Shown piece after piece: positions 10,235 through 20,600 of a stretch of 64,000 nucleotides of DNA (positions are counted from its first letter, which is position 1; every line of letters starts with the position of its first letter). The DNA is from Sthenelais limicola (taxonomy: Eukaryota; Annelida; Polychaeta; Phyllodocida; Sigalionidae), in NCBI GenBank assembly GCA_942159475.1, contig OW804096.1:113124194-113188193 (forward strand). The letters are read 5' to 3'. The translations under genes and the position numbers were made by a program. The notes below the pieces were generated by a model. That model had not been told where the DNA came from. It saw only the letters and a program-made list of their open reading frames with translations, and made no database searches.

Positions 10235-10948
10235 TCATCTGCTAAGCCTATCGGCGAGGGTATTTTCGGCGCCTGGTATGTGTCGATAGGAAATCTTGAC
10301 GTCGTATAGAGCCTGTATCATCCATGCGAGTCTTGCGGCCTCGAGGATGACCGCGTTGCGCCCTCGGCCCGTCTGAAACACCGAGACACTAGCCGAGTTA
10401 TCGCATAGTACTTCTATGTGTCCCCCGCGGTCGCTTTCGTTGACCAGCGTGTGGAGGGCGACTGGTATGTTTATAGCCTCGAGTTCTGATATGTTATCGA
10501 CGGGCGAGTCAATAGCTGTTACTGGAAAGGCGTATGCTCGTTTGCTGTCAGCGCCGCCGATCCCTGTCAAACATGCGTCTACTTCAATAACCTTAGTGGG
10601 ATCGCGGCTCGGTATTATGGACTTGCCGTTCCACTGGGTGCAGAACTCCATGAACCAGTGTAAGTCGCGTCTCATTTCAGAATTGATGTTCATGTACTTT
10701 CCAGTCATTTGGCGGAGGCCGTCAAGCAGTCGATTTATGAAAAGTCGAGCTGGGGTAACACACTTTGCTATATGTATCAGTCTGCCTATCATTGATTGTA
10801 ACTCCCGTCGGGACATGGACCTTCTTTTGCTATATCGCCTTACAGCTTCTAATGTTTCATTTACCTTGTCTAGAGGGATGCTAAGAGTCATGTTGCGGGC
10901 GTCAATATTAATGCCTAACCATCTCACACATTCCGCGGGGGTTGACGC
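10235..10948 (-). CDS. Ngaro RNase H domain (C-terminal part of the RT polyprotein)
   Basis: The frame carries the thumb/connection start (RWLGINIDARN) and an RNase H domain that removes RNA from the RNA:DNA hybrid. Acidic residues expected for catalysis are in VIEVDACLTGIGG, ISELEAI, EVLCDNSASV and the final ENTLADRLSR. In this class RT and RNase H form one frame; here RNase H sits in the -1 frame relative to RT, whose stop overlaps it at 10924-10926. The switch maps to about 10946-10952 in a stretch without a slippery heptamer, so a one-base deletion (or assembly error) is more likely than programmed frameshifting. There is no in-frame ATG at its 5' end. Confidence 0.85.
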   Translation of the reverse strand, partial: ASTPAECVRWLGINIDARNMTLSIPLDKVNETLEAVRRYSKRRSMSRRELQSMIGRLIHIAKCVTPARLFINRLLDGLRQMTGKYMNINSEMRRDLHWFMEFCTQWNGKSIIPSRDPTKVIEVDACLTGIGGADSKRAYAFPVTAIDSPVDNISELEAINIPVALHTLVNESDRGGHIEVLCDNSASVSVFQTGRGRNAVILEAARLAWMIQALYDVKISYRHIPGAENTLADRLSR

Positions 10949-12222
10949 TTATCTACTGCCTCCGGGAGACTGAGTTCTTTGAAAAGCTGAATCCCCCGCG
11001 CGTAGTCTTTTTCCGCCTGGAATTTGTTCGGGGACAGTATGATCAAGTCGTCGAGGTACATTTTCGATACTATTCCCTTGGCTGCCAAGATGCCAACAAT
11101 CGCGTCCGCCACCCTCTGCATGTGACAAGACGATGTTCTGGCGCCGAACGACATTGTCACATCCAAAAAGAATTCATCTGACCATCTCAAGCAGAGTAGT
11201 GGCCAGTCCAGGGGATCCGTCTTGAAATTCTTGTACGCCCTTGCAATGTCTATAGTAGACATGTGACTTCCCTTCCCCATAGCTACGAGATGGTCGACCA
11301 GTGCTTCTACCGTAGGTAGGGAGTGAGCGCGCTCTACGCCCCACACACTGTTTTTCATGAGATAAGCGTTTACAGAAGCGTCATCCGGGTAGCTTAAGTC
11401 GACTATGACGCGTCGTGCGTCCGTGTCTCGTTTTTCTCGCGACATTATCGGAGAGCAGTGGTACCATTCTTTGAATGGGGGTTGCTTGAATGGGCCCACG
11501 AGGCCTCCGAGGCCTATCTCTTTTCTGACGAAATCGTCGATCTTTTCTTTAAATTGGTCCGCGCTGCTGTGGTTTTTCCCTGTATCGTTATGTGAGGTAG
11601 GGCCCAAATAGCCCATGGGGAAACCGAATTTCACGAAGTCGCACAACTGTCTATGATCGTCTGTGTCACATAAATACTTTTCCCAGGCTTCAATATTCAG
11701 TTCAGTAGGTAGTACTATTTTAGCAGACAGGGCATTGGGTAGACCTGTACTGGCTACCGCCTGGTATATGCTACTGTGATCGGGGTGAGAATTGTCAATG
11801 CTAATTGTGGGCCACCGTAGCTGCCTGTCTCGTTGGTATGTATACGGGCCCAGGTCGCTGTCATCTCTCTCTATTTTCCCTGCGCACATATCTCTAACAG
11901 TAGAGTATATAATGTCATGACCTACTATGTTATTTTCTGCGTTTCCCTGTGCGCTGAATGCCTGATAGTCATGTCCAATGTCAACTCGAGGGCTCACACT
12001 CTCCGAGATCGTGGCTGCGTTGGCACGGCGGCCGCCATCTTGCTTGTTTATCTCGCTCCTCGAGAGTTCCGGCGAGAGTTCGCGCTGGCTGTCATCGCGA
12101 GAGGCTGTCTGCTTGTATACATGTGGATGAGAACTATAGACATTTTGATTAGTGACATTGTTCAGTAAAGGTGTAAACGGGGTCGCCTGTGGGTTCAAGC
12201 TTACAGGGGCCCCGCCTAATCG
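10924..12222 (-). CDS. Ngaro reverse transcriptase domain
   Basis: Entered by -1 frameshift from gag at 12222; there is no ATG at the 5' end of this frame. The first ~150 residues are a Ser/Asp-rich linker, then an RT fold follows with palm motifs: VIVDLSYP (motif with an early Asp), STIDIARAYKNF (catalytic Asp), LDVTMSFGARTSSCHMQ, and KMYLDDLIILS carrying the YxDD box. The protein copies the element RNA to DNA. The frame ends at a TGA (10924-10926) just where RNase H should start, in the wrong frame relative to it. All palm motifs look intact, so only the RT-RNase H junction is damaged. Confidence 0.88.
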   Translation of the reverse strand, partial: RLGGAPVSLNPQATPFTPLLNNVTNQNVYSSHPHVYKQTASRDDSQRELSPELSRSEINKQDGGRRANAATISESVSPRVDIGHDYQAFSAQGNAENNIVGHDIIYSTVRDMCAGKIERDDSDLGPYTYQRDRQLRWPTISIDNSHPDHSSIYQAVASTGLPNALSAKIVLPTELNIEAWEKYLCDTDDHRQLCDFVKFGFPMGYLGPTSHNDTGKNHSSADQFKEKIDDFVRKEIGLGGLVGPFKQPPFKEWYHCSPIMSREKRDTDARRVIVDLSYPDDASVNAYLMKNSVWGVERAHSLPTVEALVDHLVAMGKGSHMSTIDIARAYKNFKTDPLDWPLLCLRWSDEFFLDVTMSFGARTSSCHMQRVADAIVGILAAKGIVSKMYLDDLIILSPNKFQAEKDYARGIQLFKELSLPEAVDKRQPPRNV

Positions 12223-12228
12223 TTTTTT
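12178..12228 (-). promoter_or_regulatory. -1 ribosomal frameshift signal between Ngaro gag and RT
   Basis: The last gag codons read TCA AAA AAC GAT TAG, which contains the slippery heptamer A AAA AAC (12228-12222) in the zero frame. Slipping back one base enters the RT frame (CGA TTA GGC ...). Seven bases downstream begins a two-step stem: CGGGG (12214-12210) pairs with CCCCG (12182-12178), and inside it CCTGT (12207-12203) pairs with ACAGG (12190-12186). Heptamer, spacer length and stem are those of known -1 signals. Confidence 0.8.
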
Positions 12229-13514
12229 GAAAACCCTTGGTTGCTACTGTAAGTGCTAGCCCCGCTTTGCTTGTGGTTCGGGTGGCGGTATGCGCCTGCC
12301 CCGCTCTGTGCCGCGTTGCCAGTGCCTGCGCGCTGGTTGGTGACGTCAGAGGTGGGCGTGGCATGCCTCTGCCGTCTATTACATTCAACTACGGAGTGTG
12401 TGCATGCCCGGCCTACCGAGTCACAGTAGGAACATATATGTAGTGCCATGACAGAGCCCTCGCTGTGGTTGTTAGAGTGCCTGCACCCCTGCCTAGAATT
12501 ATACAATCTGCATACAGTTTCTTGTTGGCCACTAGAATTCTTGCTATTATATGAATTGCTGTTAATTCTATGTCCCCCTGTAGCGGGTCCGTGTTGTGAG
12601 CCTGTACTGGCCCCTGTATACGACCCAGCTGTGAGGCATAGCCTGACTCGCTCCTCCTGGATGCCGAGTCTGTCGTCCCAAGTGAGTGTGCCCCCTTCAA
12701 TGGAATCCCACACAAACTGTGTCCACCTTCTAACCGCGGGCCAGGGCCTTTCTAATGTATCACGAGTTACTTTTCTTAGATGGAATACCATATGGTGATA
12801 ATTACGTTTCTTATATGCCCGGGGGTCTTCTAACAGGGCCAGGAAGGCGTCTACATATTCCATCCCTGTCATCGACGTTCTGACATCGAGTTTCTGCTTT
12901 ATAGTGCTTATGCCTTCCCTCGATATATACATATAGGGCTTAGATTGAATGTTGAGCGCGTGAATATCGGTAATGTACTGATTCTTACCCTGTAGGCCAG
13001 ACGCCCTCTTCTCCCGCTCCACTTCCTTCTCTAGGTACCGTTCTGCGTCCATTTGGCGGCTGAGTACCGGTGGTCTCTGGATGCGGGAGCGGCGCCCGGA
13101 CCTACGGGTAGGTGGAGGGGAAGGTAGTGCTTGCTGCCTGTCATCGCTGTCATACTCGCTGTCACTCTCGGATTCACTGAGCTGGGGAGGTTTATCTTTC
13201 AGGTTTCGTTTAGCAACCCCTCTTGCTACGTGGGCCATTTGTTTTGCCATCTTTTCCATGCACCCTTGCAGCCCAGATACTGCCTGCTGCATGGACTTCA
13301 TTTGCACGTCCAGTTCCTGAGTGGTGACTCGTTTTGTGTCCTTGGCCTTAGACGTTTTTGCCTTGGCCTTATTAGTTTTCGGAGGAGGTACCACCTCTTC
13401 TTCAGAACTCTCACTCTCACTGACCGCCGTATGGTCTCCAACGAGTTCGTGAGTTATATCTTGTGGAGGTAATTCCTCACCAGTTGCGGGCTTCTTCCTC
13501 CTACCCCTAGGCAT
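12216..13514 (-). CDS. Ngaro gag-like protein, 432 aa
   Basis: Structural RNA-binding protein of the retrotransposon. The ATG at 13514 begins MPRGRRKKPATGEELPP; the frame is open slightly further upstream but without ATG. The N-terminus is basic, followed by acidic/Ser clusters, a coiled-coil-prone segment (VQMKSMQQAVSGLQGCMEKM), a Ser/Asp-rich linker (ESESDSEYDSDD), a helical capsid-like region, and a C-terminal Cys/His region (CRLYNSRQGCRHSNNHSEG, HICSYCDS) that resembles the zinc-binding tails of Ngaro/DIRS gags. It ends at TAG 12216-12218, two codons after the frameshift heptamer. Confidence 0.82.
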   Translation of the reverse strand: MPRGRRKKPATGEELPPQDITHELVGDHTAVSESESSEEEVVPPPKTNKAKAKTSKAKDTKRVTTQELDVQMKSMQQAVSGLQGCMEKMAKQMAHVARGVAKRNLKDKPPQLSESESDSEYDSDDRQQALPSPPPTRRSGRRSRIQRPPVLSRQMDAERYLEKEVEREKRASGLQGKNQYITDIHALNIQSKPYMYISREGISTIKQKLDVRTSMTGMEYVDAFLALLEDPRAYKKRNYHHMVFHLRKVTRDTLERPWPAVRRWTQFVWDSIEGGTLTWDDRLGIQEERVRLCLTAGSYTGASTGSQHGPATGGHRINSNSYNSKNSSGQQETVCRLYNSRQGCRHSNNHSEGSVMALHICSYCDSVGRACTHSVVECNRRQRHATPTSDVTNQRAGTGNAAQSGAGAYRHPNHKQSGASTYSSNQGFSKND

Positions 13515-13599
13515 GTTGGTATAGTATGTATGTATTGCGTAGTTATGGAGGAGGTGCCGGTGTATGGTTGAGAATGCACCAAGCTTCACAATGCCAATA

Positions 13600-13773
13600 G
13601 AAAAATTTGCGAACCGTAGTGGTTGGTGGGCAAAGGTGAAGTGAGGAATGAGTGGACCGGTGCAGGGAAGGAGCGTGACCAGTCACGTGGGATTAGTGGT
13701 AGTTGTTAGTGGGTAGTGGGAGGGGGTATATCTTGTGTCAATGCCCAGTCATTGCCTATTGCAATTGACTTCA
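13600..13773 (-). repeat. Ngaro A1 repeat (5' end of element)
   Basis: 174 bp, 5' copy of the A repeat; it begins the element on the minus strand and should contain the promoter. It matches 8471-8644 except for one visible base. Confidence 0.9.
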
Positions 13774-13897
13774 AAATTACACAGGAAAACTAGGTTTAGA
13801 CCTGAGGTGTACTACCTGTATTTCGAATTTTACTCCATTGTAAACTGTTAGTCATGAAATAAAAGAATTCTATTATTATTATTATTATTATTATTAC
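13774..13897 (+). repeat. LINE-like 3' end with (ATT)n tail
   Basis: Directly beyond the Ngaro 5' end, a non-coding segment ends in AATAAAAGAATTCTATT and about nine ATT units. An AATAAA followed by a simple ATT tail is typical for the 3' ends of CR1/L2-type non-LTR retrotransposons. No coding part is left. Confidence 0.45.
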
Positions 13898-15050
13898 AAG
13901 TTGAACCGCACTAACTGTATATATAAAATGACTGACAGGAAAGTCAATGAGTACACGATAAGATAATCAGTACACCAATAAGGAATTATTGGGTGTTCCT
14001 TAGATTCCCCCCCCCCCCCGCCCCACAGCCACACACCTCAAGCACCCCCTCCCTTTCAGCCCCCCCCCCTCACCTTTACACACACCAAGCTATGCGGGAA
14101 AAGCGTTGTTAAGGACGCGTTGCTAACATAGGGTAAATTACAGACGTTACGTCCTACTAAATATTGCATCCTTGCCGGCATAGTTGTTGACAACAAATCT
14201 GGCATGTCTGGATGAAAGTTATGCTAGAAGGTCTAATAATACGAGTTCAGGATCATATTTTATATCAAATTAAAGCTTAAACACTTTCCCGTCCAATCAG
14301 AGGTAACCTACAGCAAGTCTTGAAAAGCGAGCAAGACGGCCAATTACGAGTGCCGCAACATCTGGGACTACAAAAGTATAGGCCCTTCGAATACAGTATT
14401 CCTATTATTGCACTCCCTCCCTCTGCCTGCGCTATGCTGTTGCCTTGCATTACACTGACAGGTGCGTGGGAGGAAGGCAGCTACTGGAATAGCAGCAGAA
14501 ATGGTGGCGGACATAGCGGCAGATAGACTCTAGGACAGTCCCACACAGGTTCTTGGACTAAGCGGCGGACAGCTCGAAGCTTGACTTATAGGCCTATTGT
14601 GTTACAGCTTATTATTGATAAATGTACCTGTGCATTGAACCATGACAGCTGATTTTATGCGAAAAATGACAAGACAATACCATCTAGTGTAGGCCTAAAC
14701 TGAAGGCAAGTAGAGGCGGGAATACAGGAATTCGAAAGTAGTGCACATATCCTTACACGAGTGTTGTTCGGACAGAAAGGAGTTCTGTGTTCGAAGCGTA
14801 ATTAAACAATAATAACCTGTTTTATTCTTGATAAATCTACCTTTGGATTAAACCCAACCTAACAACGATTCACTCCCTCCTAATTAATATCATATTAATC
14901 CACTTAATCATGAAAAACGCCGTTATTAATATTTTTATGACGATTATATATACAGTTAGTAAATTATTATTATTATTATTTTGAAAAATAAAATCCTCCC
15001 CTGTTTTTTATCCGCCCCTGTTTTTTATGACTGAGTCTGAGTGTCGCATG
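13898..15050. other. intergenic, simple repeats only
   Basis: Poly-C runs near 14007-14025 and 14061-14068, a short ATT array near 14965, and a duplicated TATCCGCCCCTG-type motif at about 14995-15020. No gene is seen. Confidence 0.45.
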
Positions 15051-15059
15051 ATAAGAATT

Positions 15060-15345
15060 TTTTCCATGTCCCATGTCACTTTTTAAAACAATTCAATGGT
15101 GTCTCGTGTCACTTTTTAAGCAATGCATTAATTATATTAATGGTTGATACAATGTTGTGTGTCGCCTGTTAAATAAATCACTGTGTCTCATGTCTATTTT
15201 TAATACATTTTTGGATGTCTCATGTCAAATTTTATCAGCCTTTTGGAAGCTGTGTGTGTCGCACGTTAAGGGGAGCGTGTCGCAGTGTCGCCCATGATTT
15301 AGCGGCTGTGTCGCGTGTCAAACGTGTCAAATTTTACTCACATGT
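15060..15345 (+). repeat. degenerate tandem repeat (GTGTC[T/G]CATGTC core)
   Basis: Seven or eight imperfect units of variable length (about 28-55 bases), each starting with a GTGTCNCATGTC-like core and most followed by a T/A-rich run (for example ACTTTTTAA, TATTTTTAA, AAATTTTA). The units are too diverged for a recent minisatellite. Confidence 0.55.
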
Positions 15346-17491
15346 ACCCATTGTTAATGTTATAGTGTGTACCGTAATACCTGCTCCCCATGGTAGTTGC
15401 CGTCGCCGCTACCATGGGCAGCACCTGCCCATCAACATTAACAAGCCTGTGAGGGCTGGCAGGCAGCGGGAGGCAGCGGGAGTAAGGGGTAGTAGAAAGG
15501 TATAACTCTGAGGGAAATAAGGGGAAAGAGGAAGATGATATCTGGAATCAAGGGGAATGTTATGCAGAAAGAAATGTTCGAAATCTAACAACTGCAGTAA
15601 AAACAAATAACCAATGTACACCAGTCATACCAAGAATTCTAACATCTCCAAAAAACAGATAACCATTGTATACCAGTTGTACCAAGCTCACCTGCAGTAC
15701 AAAGAACCACTCAGGTATCAAAACCATTACAAAGGTTGATTAAACAAGTGTAAAAATACCATATTGTATGTATAACCACATCTGGTAATTATTTCTCTAA
15801 AATCCCTTTAATAAATGACCCGAAGAGGAAAGATGTATCGTTATGCTATACTGTACGGTGCTGCCACCTGGTGGAGGTGCTATCAATGACCTATCATCCT
15901 CAGAGAATAAACCTCACTGGACTAAAGCCACTGTTGTGTTCACTTCATTAATATAACAGCACACACTGTTGGTCACAATCTCTGTGTAATGGATCAATCT
16001 AATCCATCACACCCTCAATGAACAGGCAATGAATAGGTCATTTAATGGGCAGACAATGACCAAGTCGCATGACCTTCAATGGCAAACTAATCCACAGGTC
16101 CTTAGAGACGCTTCCTCTGGGAAACACACATGTAATGCACAGGTCACATGACCTTCAATGGCAATGGCCTATAGATGCTTTGCCTGACCTTATTTAACTT
16201 AAGGTCCCTCTTACCTTCTGCCAAACTCCTAGTATTTATTGATGATATTTGTAAGCCATAAACATACTCCAAGCCTTAATCCAATTCCAATCCAATTTTA
16301 TCAGTGTAGTACTGAGAACACCAATCTATCTGAAAGACTTAAGGTAGTACCAAATCTTTGCACAACTCTCAACCTGAGCCATTCCCTACTTCAATATCAC
16401 TTCTGTAATACTGGCCTGGTTGTCCTCTGCCTTAAGTGTGACTCAGGCTTGCCCTTTAAATGTCATCCAAACAGAGTGAGTAGCAGAAAACTGTGTAAAA
16501 ATTCAAAGTGAGTCAGTTCAAGTCAGAGTAAGTCAGGTGATGATAGTTTAATGATAGTTGTCATTTACTGCTATTCATTTCAGTGAATTTGACTGGACCA
16601 AGGTATTGCTTCATTATTTTGCTTGCTATTCATGGTACTGGAGGTAGACTTTTATAGGAGAAAAATTGTGAGAATGAACAATCTGTACAGACATTAAGAA
16701 ACCCCTAGTATCCTAGTTTTGCATTATCAGTGTATGGGGTGGCGTTAGTAATGTTTTTGGCATAGCCTGCACTTGTGTTACACAAAGCGGTTTTGCCACA
16801 ATTGGTCAAGCAATGGCCAGCTTTGGAATTAGTTTATGTTCAATAACCAAGCAATCTAACAGACATGTAATGATCTTGTAGTCCAGCCAATGCACATCCG
16901 ATGGCCAGGTTATGAAAGTTGGAATGTGTTGATGCTGTTGAAGGGTTTTCAATGGCAATGTAATGCACATGTGCAGTGGCCTGAGAAACTTGGTCGTTAG
17001 GTAGTCATTGCATGTGCATTAGATGTGGATTAACTTTTCATTTCCATATGCGTATGTATCCTTTATGTTGCACTGCACTGTTATATCCAAACAATTAATT
17101 GCAATTTCATGTTAACATTGTCTAACAACTAGACAGTTTGAGCCAGCAGATTTTATCCAAAGCTAATGAGAAGACCATGCTTTTCTTCAAGTTTAACAAG
17201 ACAACACAAGAGGCACAAAGCTACATGTGTGGATCATTTTTACGTAATCATCAGTAAATGCATGGATCGCCATGGTAAAAGGGAACTTCACAGCCCAGGT
17301 GTCTGGCGACACACTAGCTGTATGTACTGTATATATTTCCAAGCAGCATAAAACATGCCATTGCATTCATGGACAAGAATACATCTATTGGAATGTAAGG
17401 AAACCTGTATGGACATGATTTCATGAATACTTATAAATAATGGTTGATCGAGAAACTTTGAACGTTACTGACTGACAAAACCGCCATTAAA
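15346..17491. other. intergenic, upstream of the MCT-like gene
   Basis: No convincing exon. Repeated degenerate blocks containing CATGACCTTCAATGGCAA occur at about 16067-16090 and 16146-16170, with a related block near 16950. An LTR-end-like block (AATAAACCTCACTGG followed by GTTGTGTTCACTT) is at 15906-15945. Transcription of the MCT-like gene must start in this stretch or earlier. Confidence 0.4.
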
Positions 17492-17684
17492 ATGGAGGAC
17501 GCGAGAAAGGATACGGGCTATGCTTGGGTTGTGTGTGGAGCTTCATTTTTCTATCAGATGATGAGAGGAGGATTAATATACACCGCTGGTATCTTGTTCA
17601 TCATGTTTAAGCGGTCATTGGATGCTGAGGACAGTTCTTTGGCCCTCATCACTTCTCTTCACTACAGTGTATCCTTCATTGTAG
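17492..17684 (+). CDS. MCT-like exon 1
   Basis: ATG in AAAATGG context; encodes the first 64 residues including TM1. Donor is GTAG|GTAAGT. Confidence 0.88.
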
Positions 17685-20600
17685 GTAAGTAGATGTAGCA
17701 TAAGATTCCCACCACTTTGGTCTTATGTAATACTAGCAAAGTACCCGTCCTCCGGACGGTCCCCTCTCTCCCAACACTTACCCCCCTCCCTCTCTCCAAT
17801 ACCCCCACCCTCTCCCTCCCCTCTTCTTCACTCTCCCACTCCTCTGCATGTAGTTAGGTCCCCCTGAAAGGTTGTGGGAAATCACATAGTGTCTCACAGG
17901 GGCTTTCCCAGGCTAGAAATAGAGTAGAGATCCCAATTTAAAAAATGCTTCAAAATCACATTTTCACCCCAGATACCTTCACAAACCATATATTATGACC
18001 TCCAGACAGGGTCGGCGGACCTGTAGAGACCCCAGATTCCGAGAACATGTGACATTAAGAAACCCCTTTTTTCTACCTCTTTTCGTAGAAATCGCTCTAC
18101 CTGTATATTATCTGGATTTGCTGGATAATTCATTTTAAAACACCCCCTGCCTGAACTTAATGTCATGGGCCAATGAGAAATGAATGAATGAATTCTTTAT
18201 TTGAGACTACTCAAAATGGTTACATGATTCTGAAAAGGATTTTCTAGGTCTTCCAGCATGCATACTACCATTTTAGCAAGAATAACACTCCCTTACAGTC
18301 ATTTCAAATACCGTATATCCCCGTTTATAAGCCGGGCCCCGATTATAAGCCGGATGCCTGTACTGCCATAGACCAATAATAGCGCTAATTAATGAATCAT
18401 GAATGATAGTTTATATCAAAGAACTCAGTTGTTGGTTGATTGTGAACTCACAAACATTTTGGTAGTGTTTTTTTATGTTAAATTGGTGTTTAAAACACAA
18501 AAACCAGAGTGAATGAAGATAATAATAAACATGAGTTTCAGCTAAATCGACGGGTTTTCAGTTATTGTAATATAAGCAGGGCCCCGAAATAGGGCACAGC
18601 CCAACTATAAGCTGTGTCTATTCACCATTTGAAATTGATATAAGCATGGGCTTATAAACGAGGAAATACAGTATACATCTAAATGTCTTGGTGGAAGGTT
18701 GTCTACAAAATTCTTATTCTTGTCTAACAGGACCTTTAGCCGGAATGCTTGTGGAAAAATACGGGGACAGAAAGGTAGCAGTTGCTGGATCTGTTTTGGC
18801 TACGATTGGACTTGCTTGCAGTTCTCTATCCTCTCAGGTAATTAAAGTCATTATCGCTTGTAGAAATTGGTTTTAAAGAGTGGAGGTTTATCAAAAATTA
18901 TCTGCTAAGGCAGTATATTATTCCGCATCAATGTTGGAAATATTAAAATGTTTGGACTATTCTGTCGATTATTAGCTTGGAGATCTTTTATATCTTATGC
19001 TAAAAAGATTCAGACAGGCATATCAGGTTTCATTCTGCATTCCTTAGATAAGGACGCCAGCCTATTTTGGCGATGAAGGAATTGTCCCGCCTGGCTTTAA
19101 ATTGACATGCATATAGTATAACCGAAGTGACGGCCATCTTGCTTAATTTCGAAAATGAAATTTTATTGTTTCCTTTTCAAAATTCATAAAATAAGTTGGA
19201 AAACCCTGAACTTTCTTTGATCTTTTTCCATGCCCTGTAATCTTCACTGGAATGCTGGTCTGCATGTCTGTGTTCCTCAGAGGGACCATCATCATCATCA
19301 TCGTCTGCATGTCTGTGTTCCTCAGAGGGACCATCCTCCTCCTCCTCCTCCTCCTCCTCTCTATCTGATAAGCTAATTAAGCTAATGAGCTTACATGTCA
19401 GCATGTAGCCTACTTTACTTTAAAAGATTTTTTGTTTGTGAAATATGCATTCTGAATCATGTTTAGGCATATTGTCACAGTCGTAAGGATCATTTTGATC
19501 TTTATTGCATCAATGTGGGACATTTAGAAGAGAAAATATTAAAGTTTGTGAATAGATTTGCAGTAGGATAATTATTGGGTTTTCACTGGACTGGTGCAAG
19601 TGCGGATTTCTATTGTTATTAACTTACAAATGAAGCAACTGAATCGACCACTTTCAATATTGAGAAATCTAAATTTTAAATACCTGGTCACCGAAATATA
19701 AGCCGATCTGAAAATACGAAATTACTTATAAAATAATAAATAGTATGTGTGAGTAAAAAATAAAAATGTTGCAGTTTGTATGGCATTTTTAGGTGAATTA
19801 TTCATGATTTGAAGGGTCTAGTCCACTAAGCCGATTCTTATGCGATTCTCACAGACTTTAGAGCAAAAGAGTCCTCTGCAGCGCAAAATCGCATCAGAAT
19901 CGGCTTGGTGGACTAGGCCCTGTACAGTGTAAAAAGTTCCCTACTCATAGACTATGGCTTCAATGTTGCCTGTTGTTATATATGGGCCAGAAACAAAGGG
20001 GATTTTATTTTATTTTCTTCTTGATTTATTTTGGACGAATCTGAAAGAGGAGGGGAAGGAGGGAGTACAGATAAGATAAGGCCTCCTCCGGAGACTGCAA
20101 CTGCCCTGCCCTATTCCCAGAGAGATAAGGCTCCTCCTAATTGTTGCCATATGTGATGTCCTCCCCCCTGGTGGTCATTTAATCCGTTAACCTTTTACCC
20201 CTCCCTATCTAAGAGTTCAGAGTCTAAGGGAAACAGTCTGGGCTCAGAGTTGAGAGAATCCCTCCACACAGAAAGCCTATGAAAACAATGGCTCTAATGA
20301 ATCCTTGTTACATATGCTTCGAGCTTTCAATTTTGAGTTTGAACAAGTTGTAACTATATATAGTGCCACTAATAGAAACTCCACACACACATTTTGTGTC
20401 ATCCCATCACCATTAAATAACAATATATATACAACATAATTTGAAAATTTGATATTTTTATATTTTTTGTAGGTTATGCATCTGATCATTTGCTACAGTA
20501 TCATAAATGCTGTGGGCGTTGGCATGACATATAACCCATCATTGACTCTTCTATCTAAATACTTTAAGAAACGCAAGAGGCTGGCTACTGGAATCGCCTC

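Larger units (their letters stand above)
8217..13773 (-). mobile_element. Ngaro-type tyrosine-recombinase retrotransposon, near-complete
   Basis: A 5.56-kb element on the minus strand. It has the split direct repeats that define Ngaro/PAT elements: A1 (13600-13773), the open frames, B1 (8645-8856) directly abutting A2 (8471-8644), then B2 (8217-8428). Encoded products in order are a gag-like protein, reverse transcriptase, RNase H and a tyrosine recombinase. There is no integrase, protease, LTR pair or DIRS-type methyltransferase domain. Each repeat pair differs at only one visible position, so the insertion is recent. No target duplication is seen, as expected for recombinase-mediated insertion. 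Confidence 0.9.

Noticed and set aside
13081..13472. Plus-strand open frames opposite the Ngaro gag gene
   Set aside because: Antisense shadows of the Ser/Glu-rich gag coding sequence.
15906..15945. LTR-end-like sequence with AATAAA and a GTTGTGTTCA tail
   Set aside because: No matching second LTR, primer-binding site or pol-like coding sequence nearby.
20041..20160. Repeated AGATAAGG-CTCCTCC words in MCT-like intron 2
   Set aside because: Only two short, imperfect copies; not enough to call a repeat.
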